Source: Isoetes taiwanensis
Taxonomy: Eukaryota; Streptophyta; Lycopodiopsida; Isoetales; Isoetaceae
Reading direction: 5' to 3'
Assembly: GCA_021234155.1 (NCBI GenBank)
Contig: JAJEKV010000557.1
Coordinates: 84,055 to 148,054, forward strand
DNA length: 64,000 nucleotides
Shown here: piece after piece, positions 33,431 to 47,164 of the stretch
How positions within the stretch are numbered: position 1 is the stretch's first letter
Layout: the number at the start of each line of letters is the position of its first letter
The notes under the pieces: generated by a model
What the model was told of the DNA's origin: nothing
Database searches by the model: none
Seen by the model: the letters and a program-made list of their open reading frames with translations, nothing else
Made by a program: the position numbers and the translations under genes

Positions 33431-34620
33431 GAAAAAATGTGTTAAATGCAATGGTTTGTGTTATTTAAATTAATGGTAGTTGTGTGTTGAAGCACGCGAA
33501 AAATAGAAAGAAGAAAATTTGGGAAAAAGGGCCCTCAACAAAAAAGAAATAGAAAAGAGAAATGAATGGAAAAAGGTAAAAGATATAAACAGGCCGAAAA
33601 AAAGGAAATAATGATTTTATAAAAAAAAATTTAAGAACTGGAAAAGAAATTTAAGAGGGAAAGGTCCCTAACAAAAAAGGGAAGGAAAACACAACATGGT
33701 TTTTATGGTAGGACATTTAAAACATTTAAAATATTGTAGAAGCATCTCTTACACACAAAAAAAAAAAATAAAAGCACTAAAACCCCATGGGGAAAACTGG
33801 TATAAGCCTCCTCTATCCCATCTTCCAAAAAATCTCCTCCTTAAAAGGTAGATCTCCTTCTCGCCCTTTGCGTAACACATGGAAAACGCTTATCAATCAT
33901 GGGCACATTAAAAAAAACGAGATACTTTCCAACGCCGGATTCCAACCACAATGGCAAAAAAAAAAGAGAAGATTTCATGATCCAAATGACACATGTAATA
34001 CTAACATTGTTTTTTTTATCTAACCACTTTAGGTACCTTTTGTCCGATATTCTCATTTGTTCTTCATTATCTCCTAAGCCCAAAAATGAAGATGGCAATA
34101 ATGGTCTCACCGCTAAATAACTTGAACTTTGCATTAGAATATCTCAAATTGTCCTTGTTTTACTAGTTCAAGCTCGGCCAAAATTACTTGATAGAACATT
34201 TTTTGTCGGAACAATATTTCATATCCCTTATTGATCACCGCTAGTTTTTCATTAATGAAGAACAAGACAGCCAAGTCTCAGAGGCTTCAAGGCCATGCCG
34301 TTGAATAAAGTTAATTGGTCTCATCCTTGATGATTTTTCCCCGTTGGTCTAAAAATAAGAAAATAACTAATTTCATTATTTTTATTGGGCTAACTCCCAA
34401 TGCAAACAAGAAAAGAAGTTATTTATCAACATATAATATAAATAATGTAAATAACTTTTGACTTATGTAAAGGAGGTAATTTGAATGGACAAGAAGATTC
34501 GGAATCAACACAACTACAACTTCTACAACTACAACTACAACCATGAATTGGCTCTAATTAATCGAATTCTTCTCGCCATGAATCGATTTGTCATCTCAAA
34601 TATCAAAAAAAAAAGGGAAA
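33430..34620. other. AT-rich spacer between purine repeats
   Basis: A-rich DNA with no recognised gene. Short frames at 33787-34134 are unrecognised. Confidence 0.4.
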
Positions 34621-36450
34621 GGGGTGAATGATAGAGAGGATGCTAATGTAGATACGAAAAAAGGGATTGCTCCAAAGAAATAAAAGGGAAAAGGGATAAG
34701 AAAAAGGAAAAGGCTTTTAAAAGAAGGAAAAAGAAGAAAAGAAAAGGGAAGGAAAAAAGGCCAGGTTTCTTCAAGGGCCCAAGAACCCTAAAATTCCATG
34801 AAATTTCTTTTGTTAAAGGGAAGAGGAAACCTAAGCCACCCACCAACAAAAAAAGGAAGAATTCTTTTGTATCAAACTCTTTCATAGGGGAAAACGGAGG
34901 AGAAAATGGGCATGGAAAAAAAGGGACTTCAAGAAGCATAAAGACTCCATATTTTAGGGAAAAGGAGATGACCGTTATGCACATGGTCGCCCATATAAAA
35001 AGCATAAGGGTAAAATGCGATTCAAATCGCTGGAATGGAAAGGAGTATGTACTGAAGAGATTATGCAGGCCAAAACCCCACATGGAAAATGAAATTAAAA
35101 ATGTTGGAATCATGAGGAAAAAAATATAAGATGCATTAACCTCGAATGGGATAAGGGTCCCAAATGTTATATAATCACCAAGAAGTGAAAAAGGAAAGGG
35201 AGAATATGGGGAAAGGGAACCTAAAAAAGCTTTGAGAAAATCCTTTAAATAGGTAAACAAGTTGGCTGGAAGGGAAAAAATGGCATGAGATAAAAGGGAA
35301 GGGACTTGAAAATGGCTTAAGATGAATAGAAACGGAATAGACTTATCCGGGATTGAACAATGAAAAATAACGAAAACATGAAAAGACAAAAAAAATATGG
35401 GAAAGGGAGAAAAAATAGATTGCATGAAATGGAAAAAAAACAAATGGAGCCTAAATGGATTTAAACACGCTTCTAACATTCTCGAGGAAAAATTTGGATT
35501 TAGACAAAAAATCCATAGGGAATAGCCAAAAGGGAACTTGTATTGTAAACCCATGAACTAGGGGAAGACCTCCTTGCATGAACTGGAAAAGAGAAAAGAA
35601 AAAATGAGAGGAAAAGAAAAAGTCTCCAAAAAAAAAGAGAAGGGAAAAAGGAGGAATGCTGGAATGGACCATCAAAAAAGAGCAAACTCCTACAACATGA
35701 TGTGGATTCCGGAAAAAAGATGATAGGGAAAGAGTCGCTTTGAGAGAAGAGAAACCACTAAAAGAAGAACTTGCATCTTGAAACAAGGGGGGAAAACTAT
35801 GAAAAAGGAAAAGAGGAAAATAGGAAAAGGGATGCCTTCCATGGAAAAAAGGAACATAGAAAAAAAGGGAAGGGAGAAAGCCAAACCGTGATGAGGATAT
35901 TGGAAAAGGGAAGGTAAAAGGCATGAAAACCATTGGAGGGGAAAAAAAAAAAAAGGAGGAGAAAGGGGACCCAAAAAGGAAGAGCGAAAAAATGGAAATG
36001 GAGGAAAAGATAGGGAAAAATAGGCATGGAAAAAGCTAAAGAAAAAAAAGATTGGAGGAAAGGGAAGGCATGGAAAAAGGGTGGGGAAAAGAGAAGGCAT
36101 GGAAAAGGTGAAGGGAAAGGGAGAAGGGCATGGAAAAAGGAGAAGAAGGAAAGGGTGGGGAAAAGGAGAAACATGTGCTGAAAGGGAAAAAAAGGTTAAA
36201 GAAAAAGGAAAGAGGGAAAAAGGAAAAAAGGGTGGGGAAACAAGGAAACATATGCTTAAAAAAGGAAAAACTGAAAAGAAAAAGAAAAAGTGTATACAAA
36301 AATAAGAAAAATGGAAATAGCGATAGAGCAAAAGGGAAAGGAAAACAAAAGGGAAAGGTATAGGGCTTTTCACTACTACGCCCAAAAACATTTAAAAGTG
36401 TTAACTTAAAAACAAGAAAACCCTCGTACCCATTACTAGTCTTTTTTTGT
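34620..36450. repeat. Purine repeat, copy 2
   Basis: Purine-rich with less regular words in its first kilobase. Its last part (36010-36450) matches the last part of copy 3: GGGTGGGGAAAAGAGAAGGC, AAACAAGGAAACAT, ATAGAGCAAAAGGGAAAGG, GGGCTTTTC and CCCATTACTAGT occur in the same order. Confidence 0.8.
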
Positions 36451-36587
36451 TATCGTTTTTAAATGGACCCTATCCTAAATTTATAATGTTATCGAGGATT
36501 TTGATTGACAAATGAATGTTTGAGATGATCCACGTGTCTTCAACTAAGATTTCATTTTGACTATGGTCACCATGATAAAAAAGATTA

Positions 36588-38390
36588 TTATGAAAAGGAA
36601 AAGGAAAAGGGAAAAGGGGAAAGGAAAAAGGAAGAGAAAAAAGAGAATGAAGGGCTTAAATTGTTTATGGACTTAAAAGGAAGGGAAAGGAAAAATTTAA
36701 GAGTTTGGAAAAAGGCATGAAAAATGAAAAGGGAAAGAAAAAAGAAAAGGAAGGGGGAAAAAGGTATGCAAAAAAGGCAAGGGAAAAGGGAAAAGGAAAA
36801 AGAGAAAAGGGAAAAGGGAAAAGGAAAAGGGGGAAAATGAAAAGGGAAAGGGAAAAAAAAGGGAAAGAAAGGGAAGGAAAAGGGAATGAAAGTGGAAAAG
36901 GTAAATGGAAAAGAAAAAAAAAAAAAAGGAAAAGGGGAAAAGGGAAAAAGGAAAATGAAGGGAAAAAAAAGCATGGAAAAGGGGAGGAAAAAAAAGCATG
37001 GGAAAAAGGAAGAAGTATGGGAAAGGAAAAGGGAAAAAAAGAAGCGTTGAGAAAAGAGGAAAAAAAGGAAGGACAAATGGCATAGGAAAAGGGAAAAAAG
37101 AAAAGGGAAAAAGGGAAGGAAAAAACACATCAAGAAAAGGGGAAGAGTGAAAGGTTGGAAAAAATGAGGAAAAGGGAAGGGACAAGGGGGAACAAAAAAA
37201 GGATGGGAAAGGGGAAAAGAAAAAGGCATAGAAAAAGGAATGCGTGAAAGAAGAAAAGAAAAAGGAAAAGGAAAAGGGGAAAGGGAACCTAGGAAAAGGG
37301 AAAAGGAAAAAGAAAGGGAAACGAGAAAAAGGGAAGGGGAAAAGGCATGAGAGAAAAGGGAAGAGGAAAATGGTGAAGAAAGGAAAAAAAAGAAAAAAGG
37401 AAAAGAAAAAGGGGCAAGAGAGCGGGGGTGGGGGAAAAGGAAAATGGGGAGAAAAAATAAGAGAAGGAAAAAACAAATGTGCAAAAGGCATGGAAAAAAA
37501 GGAAAAAGGAAAAAAGGAAGAGGAAAAGGAAAAAAAAAGGAAAAAGGGAAAGGGAAAAAAGAGAAAGTGATGGAGGGAGGAAAGAAAAAAAGGACATGAG
37601 GAAAGGAAAAGAGAAAGAGAAAAAGGAAGGGTTGAAAGAAGGAAAATTGAAATGGAAGAGGGAAAAGGGTGGGAAAAGGAGGAAAAGGAAGCAGGGAAAA
37701 AATAGAAAGAAAAAGGGTGGGAAAAAGGAATGGGAAAAGGGAAATAGAAAAGAAAAAAAATGGAAAAAGGGGGAAAGGGTAGAAAAAAATGAAAAGGAAA
37801 AGGAAAATGAAAAAGGGAAGAGAAAAAAAAAGGAACATGGAAAAAGGGAAAGAGGGAAAAGGGTGAGGAGATGGAAAAAGGGAAGGTAAAAAGGTATGGA
37901 AAAGTTGAGGGGAGAAAAAAAAAAATGGAAGGGAAAAGGGCACAAGGAAAAAAAGGGAAAAGAAAAAAAAGGAGGAAAAGAAAAGGGAAAAAGGGCATGG
38001 AAAAGGGCTTAAAGAGTAAAGGGTTGAGAAAAGGGAAGACATGGAAAAAGGGTGGGGAAAAGAGAAGGCATAAAAAGAGAAAGGGGGAGGGAAAAGGGCA
38101 AAGAAAAAGAGAAGAGGGAAAAGGTGGAGAAAAGGAGCAAAAGGGAAGGGAAAAAAGATTAAGAGGGAAGGGGAAGGAAGGGGGAAAAACAAGGAAACAT
38201 GTGGAGAAAGACGAGAAAAAAAAGGAAAAGAAAAAAAAAAAGTAGAGAAAATAAGAAAAAAAATGAAATGGGGATAGAGCAAAAGGGAAAGGGGATAGGG
38301 GCTTTTCTGGGAAATCGCGATCCCAAAGCATTTACAGTTTTCAACGTGATGCCCAAAGAACACTGGGCACCATTACTAGTATTTCATTAA
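36588..38390. repeat. Purine repeat, copy 3
   Basis: About 1.7 kb with almost no pyrimidine on the plus strand. It closes with the same GGGCTTTTC ... CCCATTACTAGT end as copy 2, about 1936 bases further on, which sets the repeat period near 1.9 kb. The 500-600 codon minus-strand frames (36588-38363, 36697-38331) are nearly all Phe, Pro, Ser and Leu and I do not regard them as genes. Confidence 0.85.
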
Positions 38391-38402
38391 TGACTGTCAT
38401 GT

Positions 38403-38416
38403 CTATGCGCACATAG
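38403..38416. repeat. Isolated copy of the 14-bp palindrome
   Basis: TGTCTATGCGCACATAGGCTT matches the palindrome with one base changed, about 10 kb away from the locus that holds the other copies and directly after the purine repeat. Confidence 0.85.
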
Positions 38417-41400
38417 GCTTTTCTCTTTTCAGTTGCATTTTGGTGCTCAAAAAAGTGTGTTTCTTACTTTGCCCAAAACCAAGAAAACCTGCTTGTCTTC
38501 GAAACGTGGACTTTTTTTAGGCTCACTGCGTTTTTTGGGCTTGTTTTTTTTAAAAAATGGCTAAAATGCAGAATTTACGTGTTTTTGAAAATGGAATCTG
38601 CAATTGCACCACAGGTCATTAGTGCGTTTGCTAGGTCACCTTATTGATAGAGGAGACTAAGACCTTTTCAACGGCAGTAAGGTCATATCAAACGGAGTTT
38701 GGATCTTCGACTTATAGTGTTTTTATCGTTTGTTTCGTGGATAACAAAATTAAAACAACACATCTTTGTGCATTGCAACTCCTTGGTGGTTCTAGCAAAA
38801 AGTAGGGGCATTGTCTACCTCAAACAAAACGTCACGCCAATGTTACCCTCCTTTAAGTTATCGGACCACGAGAACTTCAACTCTCCACAAGCGCCGGACG
38901 TCTAAATGTGGTACATCCAATGATGAAAGATTCCTACTTGTATAAAATGCATGTGCGCATTGCAAAAGCAAGATTTCTGGATCATGGTAATGTTCGTCCA
39001 GAGACGACTTTGAGACCAAATTACTAGTCCATAATTCAAAAGAACTTGTCCTTGTCTACCTTTTGCAGTCGTGGTAAAATTGGGTTTAAATCCAGATAAC
39101 ATTAAAATTACCATGGAACCGATGTGCAAGAAGCTACTAAACAAAGGACAAATGAAAAAACCCTAATCGCATGAGAAAATAAAGAAGTCGCTTTTATGTG
39201 ATTATGATCCGTTGTTCTATTACATTTGGCTCTATGCCATGGAACAATGCAATTTCTATGCTACTAGCAAAGGGTCGGATCCTTTTTGCCCTCCTCTCAA
39301 GAAAAGAGATTTCAGATTTGAAAAAATGAGAAAAAGGCGCCGGCTTTACGCCCCATCCTCCCTCTCGATCTTGGCGCTCACCTCTTCTAGTGTCCCTTTC
39401 CAGGGACTTTCAAAGTCCCTAGTATTGGCTCCTCTCCATTCCCTCCCCGCCATCTCTCTTCCAAAGACTAGCTCCTTCCAAAAGGGAAGGGGGTCATTTT
39501 CTGAGAGACCTAGTGTCGACAATCATGTCATAACCCAAATGCTCCCCACGTTCCCCTATCTTCCTCTTGAGAGCTGATCAATCTCATAGTGCTCCTCATT
39601 TCTTTGAATAACTCTATCTTTCAAAAGGCGGGCAAAACATCAAGATTGTCTTCTTGCCTCCCATGTTCATATCTTCTCCTCGCCTCCAATGCATCTCCAA
39701 AATGTCTCTCGCCTCGCTGGCTCTCCCCGGATGCAATTGAACCAAACTCTCGAGATCGAAACCCTCCTCGCTTTGTTCACGCAAGGGATTCCTGGGCTGG
39801 GACGACCTTCAGCACAACACCAACGACGAAGTCGACTCTAATGCCTCGTGGCCTCTCAATACCAAACACATAGGAAGAAGAAACTGAACCAAGAGGGTGG
39901 TGAACATGGCTGCAAGCAATGCGAGAAACAATGCCATCCGCTCATCTTGTCGCTACCAAGCACGCCATGGCAATAGGCCATTATATGGACACCACTTCTG
40001 CGGTTTAGATTAGCATGCAAATGATGATGCTCACATAGTTATACCATGCAAGTGTGCACCATGCATTCGAAAGCATCCACATATGCATGCATTCACTTGC
40101 ATGGCACCGAATGGAGGGGGGACTAATTTGTCTTTGTGCCTTATGCATGTGGAATTGTCGAATGGAGAGAGGATGAACCGTAAGAGATCATTAAGAGCAG
40201 GCCGACCTAACGTAAGCCAACCCTTCCTCAAGATAGCCGTGGTTTAGAAACACGCTGATCTTGAACCACATGAGCTAACTCCCAAGGAAATTTTACCTGT
40301 TGTTCCATATTGGGAAAATTAACAATGCATCCGGAAAGCAGGTGTTTTGCCATAATGGAAATAACTTTTTTTCTCGCTCATAAAATGAGAAAATTTCACT
40401 CATTTTGCGGTGATAGAGGAGACTAAGACCATTTTCAACAAAAAAGAAGGTCATATCAAACGGATTCGGATCTTCGACTTATAGTGTTTTTATCGTTTGT
40501 TTCATGGATAACAAAATTAAAACAATACATCTTTGTGCATTGCAACTCCTTGGTGGTTCTAGCAAAAAGTAAGGGCATTGTCTACCTCAAACAAAACGTC
40601 ATGCTAATGTTACCCTCCTTTAAGTTATCGAACCACGAGAACTTCAACTGTCCACAAGCGTCGGACGTCTAAATGTGGTACATCCAATGATGAAAGATTC
40701 CTACTTGTATAAAATGCATGTGCGCATTGTAAAAGCAAGATTTCTAGATCACGGTAATGTTCGTCCAGAGACGACTTTGAGACCAAATTACTAGTCCATA
40801 TTCAAAAGAACTTGTCCTTGTCTACCTTTTGCGGTCGTGGTAAAATTGGGTTTAAATCCGCATAACGCTAAAATTACCATGGAACCGATGTGCAAGAAGC
40901 TACTTAAATAAAAGGACAAATGTAATCCCAATCGCATGAGAAAATAAAGAAGTCGCTTTTATGTGATTATGATCCGTTGTTGTATTAAATTTGGCTCTAT
41001 GCCATGGAACAATGCAATTTCTATGCTACTAGCAAGGGCCGGATCCTTATTGCCCCTCCTCTCCTCGTGATTCAGATTCGCTTCCCTCTTCTCTCGCCGG
41101 GGCCCATGTCCCATCCTCTCTCGATCTTACATGCTCACCCTTCTAGTGTCCCTTTCCACTTCTCGACTTTCAAAGTCCCTAGTAATTCGCTCCTTCCATT
41201 CCCTCCCCGCCATCTCTCTCCCTAGCACTAGCTCCTCTCCATCCTCTGGTCATTTATCTCTCAAGGCCTAGTGCTCCAAAAATCATGTCATAAACTGGTC
41301 TTTGCCCCACGCTCCCTATCTTCCCTTCTTGAGAGCTTATCAATCTCATAGTGCTCCTCATTTCTTTGCCCCGACTCTATCTTCTTCGCGGGCAAAACAT

Positions 41401-42047
41401 CAAGATTGTCTTCTTGCCTCCCATGTTCATATCTTCTCCTCGCCTCCAATGCATCTCCAAAATGTCTCTGGGCCGCTGGCTCTCCCCTCGATGCGATTGG
41501 AACCAAACCTCGAGATCGAAAACCCTCCCGCTTTGTTCACTAGAAAAAGGGATTCCCTTCTTTGGGACGGTAGACCTTTCCAAACACACCAACGACGAAG
41601 TCGACTCTAATGCCTCGCGACCCCTCAAACACCAACACATAGGAAGAAGAAACCGAATCAAGAGGGTGGCTAACATGGCTGCAAGCAATGCGAGAAAGAA
41701 TGCCATCCGCTCATCTTGTCATGGAAAAAACTAAGCACGAAAATGAGGAATAGGGAATTAAATGGGGAAAAAGAAAAGGTGGGGAGAATTAGCATGCAAA
41801 TGATGATGCTCAAGGGGGAATACCATGAAAAAAGTGCAAGGAAAGCAAAAAAATGCATTCAGAAGGAGGGGAAAGGGCACAAATTGGAGAAAAGAGAAGG
41901 TGAAAATATGAAAATGGAAAAAGAGGATGAACCAAAAGAGAAAAGAAAAAGAGCAAATGGAATAATGGAAAAGCAAAAAGGCCAACCCTTCCTAAAAGGA
42001 TGTGGCAAGGGTTTAGAAACAAAAAATCTTGAACCGCACGTTTAATT

Positions 42048-42290
42048 AACAAAGATGTGTTGTTTTAATTTTGTTATCCTATTGAAAACAAATTAAAAAC
42101 ACTATAAGTCAAGATAAGAATTGCTTTGATATGACCTATCATTTGAAAAGGTCTTAGTCTCCCTCTACCGCAAAACGGCCAAATTTTCTCATTTTTAAGC
42201 CAGAAAAGTTATTTCCATTATGGCAAAACATCATTTGATTGCATTCAAAGGTAATTTTATATGGAGAGGCATTTGGGTAAATTCCTTGGG
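42048..42290. repeat. Inverted segment in satellite unit 3
   Basis: Between GCTAATT and CATTGCAACTCC, which keep their normal orientation, about 243 bp are the reverse complement of the same segment in units 2, 5 and 7. It begins AACAAAGATGTGTTG and ends ATTCCTTGGG. Confidence 0.9.
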
Positions 42291-43748
42291 CATTGCAACT
42301 CCTTGTTGGTTCTAGCAAAAAGTAGGGCATTGTCCGCTTTTAAACAAAACGCCACGCCAATAAACACAAATAAGGACCCTCCTTTAAGAGTTAAAAAGGA
42401 CCATGGAAACTTCAAGGAGAAAACGGACGCCTTTAATGTGGTACATCCAATGATGAAAGATTCCTACTTGTATAAAAATGCATGTGCAGGTAAAGGCAAG
42501 ATTTCGGAAAAGGGAAGTTTCATCAATTAGTAATGTTCATCCAGAGACTACTTTTTAGACCAAAAAGGGTCCATAATTCAATAGAACTTGTCCTTGTCTA
42601 CCTTTTGACACCGAAAAAGAAAAATTGGGTTTAAATACGTATAACGTGCTAAAATTACCATGGAACCATGCCCAAGAAGCTACTAAACAAAGGACAAATG
42701 CTTCGGGAAACTACATGAGAAAATAAAGAAGTATTTTATGTGATTATGAAATATGTTCATTACATTTAGGCTCTATGCCATGGAACAATGCAATTTCTAT
42801 GCCACCAGCAAGGGCCGGATCCTTCTTGCCCCAATTCTCCTCTCTCAGATTCGGATTCCCCTTAAGGTGTCCCATCCTCCATCTCCCCATCTTGGTCCCT
42901 CGATCTTGAAGTGTCCATTCCTCCTTCTAGTGTCCCTTTCCAAGAGGGAAGGAGCGAAAAGGAAATAATCAATTTATAACCCAAACGCCTCCCCACGCTC
43001 CCTATCTTCCCTTCTTGAGCTGATCAATCTCATAGTGCTCCTCATTTCTTTGCCCAAAACTCTATCTGCCGGGTAAAAAGGCAAAACATCAAGATTGTCT
43101 TCTTGCCTCCCATGTTCATATCTTTCCTCGCCTCCAAGATGGCATTCCAAGTGAGAAAATCTCGCCTCATTTTCCCCTCGATGGATTGAACCAAAGATTC
43201 GAGATCGGGAATGCCCTCCTCGCTTTGTTCACGCCCATGGATTCCCTCGCAAGGATGATAGACCTTCTGTGACACACCAACGATAAAGTTAGACTCTAAT
43301 GCCTCATGCGGCCTCTCAATACCAACACATCGGAAGAAGAAAAAAAACCGAACCAAGAGGGTAATTTAACATGGCTGCAAGCAATGCGAGAAACAATGCC
43401 ATCCGCTCATCTTGTCATGGAAAAGGGAGATCGCCATAGCAATGGGCCATTATATGGACACCACTTAAAAAGGTTTAGATTAGCATGCAAATGATGATGC
43501 TCACATAGGTATACCATGCAAGTGTGCACCATGCAACATGGAGAAGGGAAGGCATCCACAAATGCATGCATTCACTTGCGAAAAGAAGAATGGAGAGGGG
43601 GCAGACTTGGGAAGGCGTTATGGGAGGAATTAGAGGATGAACCATAAGAGATCACTAAGAAGCAAGGAATTTAATGCAAGCCAACCATGAAAACAGGATA
43701 GAGTGGTTTAGGAAACTTTTCTTTGATCTTGAACCGCACAAGCTAATT

Positions 43749-44016
43749 AACAAAGATGTGTTGTTTTAATTTTCTTATCCCAAACGAAAAAAAGTTAAAA
43801 CACTATAAGGAGAAGATCCGAACTCCGCTTGATATGACCTTACTGCCGCTGAAAAGGTCTTAGTCTCCTCTGGTGCAGAAAATGGAATATTTTCATTTTA
43901 TAATAAAATAAAAAGGTTATTTCCATTATGGCAAAACTAAGACCTTTTCAACGGGGTGGATGCATTCAAGCTGAATTTTCCCAATATGGAGAGGCACTTG
44001 GGTAAATTTCTTTGGG
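43749..44016. repeat. Inverted segment in satellite unit 4
   Basis: Same segment and same two breakpoints as in unit 3, about 268 bp. GAAAAGGTCTTAGTCTCCTC here is the complement of the GAGGAGACTAAGACCTTTTC found in normal units. Confidence 0.9.
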
Positions 44017-47000
44017 CATTGCAACTCCTTGTTGGTTCTAGCAAAAGTAGGGGCATTGTCCAATCAAACAAAACGCCACGCCAATGTACAAAAATAAGGA
44101 CCTCCTTTAAGTTACGGACATTTAGAACTTCAATCCCCCACAAAAGGGACGCCTTTAAGGGTACATCCAATGATGAAAGATTCCTACTTGTATAAAATGC
44201 ATGTGCACATTGTAAAGGCAAGATTTGATCACGAAGTTTCATCAATTAGTAATGTTCATCCAGAATCACTTTAGACCAAATTATCGGGTCCATAATTCAA
44301 TAGAACTTGTCCTTGTCTACCTTTTTACCGTGGGTAAAATTGGGTTTAAATACGTATAACGCTAAAATTACCATGGAACCGATGCCCAAGAAGCTACTAA
44401 ACAAAGGACAAATGTGAACCTAATCGCATGAGAAAATAAAGAAGTCGTTTTATGTGATTATGATCCGTTGTTCCATTACATTTGGGCTCTATGCCATGGA
44501 ACAATGCAATTTCTATGCCACTAGCAAGGGCCGGATCCTTCTTGCCCTCCTCCTCCCTTCTCCCCTCAGATCATCGCCCCATCCTCCTCTCCCGATCTCC
44601 GCTCACCCTTCTAGTGTCCCTTCACTTCATTTTCAAAGTCCCCATCCTCCTCTCCATTCGATCTTCGCCACCTCTTCTAGTGTCCCTTTCCATTTCGGTC
44701 ATCTCGTGCCTAGTGCTCCATTAATCATCTCATAACCCAAATGCTCCCCACGCCCCCTATCTTCCCTTCTTGAGAGCTGATCAATCTCATAGTGCTCCTC
44801 ATTTCTTTGCCCGACTTCTATCTTCTTCGCGGGCAAAACATCAAGATTGTCTTCTTGCCTCCCATGTTCATATCTTCTCCTCGCTCCATCGCATCTCCAA
44901 AATGTCTCTCGCTCGCTGGCTCTCCCCGATGCGATTGAACCAAACTCTCGAGATCGAGTACCCTCCTTAGCTTTGTTCACGTCATGGATTCCCTCGGTTG
45001 GGGATCTAGACCTTTCCTGTGACACACCAACGACGAAGTCAGACTTAATGCCTCGCGGCCTCTCAATACCAACACATCGGAAGAAGAAACTGGAACCAAG
45101 AGGGTGGCTTAACATGGCTGCAAGCAATGCGAGAAACAATGCCATCCGCTCATCTTGTCGCTACTAAGCACGCCATGGCAATAGGCCATTATATGGACAC
45201 CACTTTGCGTTTAGATTAGCATGCAAATGATGATGCTCACATAGGTATACCATGCAAGTGTGCACCATGCACTCGAAAGCATCCACATGCATGCATTCAC
45301 TTGCATGGCTCGAATGGAGGGGGGGCACGACTTGTCTTTTGCTGCTATGCATGTGGAATTAGAGGATGAACCATAAGAGATCACTAAGAGCAAGCCGATT
45401 CTAACGCAAGCCAACCCTTCCTCGCAGAAGCCGTGGTTTAGAAAACAAAGGATCTTGAACCGCGACGAAGTTAATTCCCAAGGAAATTTACCCAAGTGCC
45501 TCCGTATTGGGAAAATTACGCTTAATGCATCCGAGGCGCAGGTGTTTTGCCATAATGGAAATAACTTTTTTCTCGCTCATAAAATGAGAAAATTTCATTG
45601 CTTTTGAGATAGAGGAGACTAAGACTTTTCAACGGGCAAGAAGGTCAGATCAAACGGAGTTCGGATCTTCAACTTATAGTGTTTTTAACGCTTGTTTCGT
45701 GGATAACAAAATTAAAACAACACATCTTTTGTGCATTGCAACCCTTGTTGGTTCTAGCAAAAAGTAGGGCATTGTCTACCTCAAACAAAACGCCACGCCA
45801 ATGTACAAAAAATAAGGACCCTCCTTTAAGTTATCGGACCATTTAGAACTTCAACTGCCCACAAGCGCCGGACGCCTTAATGTGGTACATCCAATGATGA
45901 AAGATTCCTACTTGTATAAAATGCATGTGCACATTGTAAAGGCAAGATTTTCGATCACGAAGTTTCATCAATTAGTAATGTTCGCCCAGAGATCTACTTT
46001 TAGACCAAATTACCGGGTCCATAATTCAATAGAACTTGTCCTTGTCTACCTTTTGCGCCGTGGTAAAATTGGGTTTAAATACGATAACGCTAAAATTACC
46101 ATGGAACCGATGCCCAAGAAGCTACTAAACAAAGGACAAATGCTAACCCCATCGCATGAGAAAATAAAGAAGTCGCTTTATGTGATTATGATCCGTTGTT
46201 CTATTACATTTAGCTCTATGCCATGGAACAATGCAATTTCTATGCCACTAGCAAGGGCCGGATCCTTCTTGCCCTCCCTCCTCCTCAGATTCGGGCTTCC
46301 AGCCCCTTCTCTCGTCGCCTTCACGTCCCATCCTCCTCTCCTCGGATCTTGGTGTGTTCACCCTTCTAGTGTCCCTTTCCACTTTCCTCTCCGTGCCTAG
46401 TGTCGACAATCAATTTATAACCCAAACGCCCCCCACGCTCCCCTATCTTCCCTTCTTGAGAGCTGATCAATCTCATAGTGCTCCCTCATTTCTTTGCCCT
46501 CGACTCTTATCTTCTTCTTCGTGGCAAAACATCAAGATTGTCTTTTGCCTCCCATGTTCATATCTTCTCCCTCGCCTCCATTGCATCTCCAAAATGTCTC
46601 GCCGCGCTGGCTCTCCCCGGATGCGCATTGAACCAAACTCCTCGAGATCGAATACCCTCCTCGCTTTGTTCACGTCATGGATTCCTCGACATTGGGACAG
46701 ACCTTTCCAGACACACCAACGACGAAGTTAGACTCTAATGCCTCGCGGGCCTCTCAATACCAACACATCGGAAGAAGAAACCGGAACCAAGAGGGTGGCT
46801 TAACATGGCTGCAAGCAATGCGAGAAACAATGCCATCTAGCTCATCTTGTCGCTACTAAGCACGCCATAGCAATGGGCCATTATATGGACACCACTTGTG
46901 GTTTAGATTAGCATGCAAATGATGATGCTCACATAGGTATACCATGCAAGTGTGCACCATGCACTCTGGGCATCCACATACGCATGCATTCACTTGCATG

Positions 47001-47164
47001 TATACGAATGGGGGGGGCACGATTTGTCTTTGTGCTATGCACGCGGGAATTAGAGGATGAACCATAAGAGATCACTAAGAGCAAGCCGACCTAATGCAAG
47101 CCAACCCTTCCTCGCAGAGCTGTGGTTTAGAAACACAGTTGATCTTGAACCGCGACGAAGCTAA

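Noticed and set aside
36588-38363. Open frame of 591 codons on the minus strand, the longest in the window
   Set aside because: It is almost only Phe, Pro, Ser and Leu and overlaps other equally long frames. It results from a purine-only strand, which cannot make stop codons easily in the complement.
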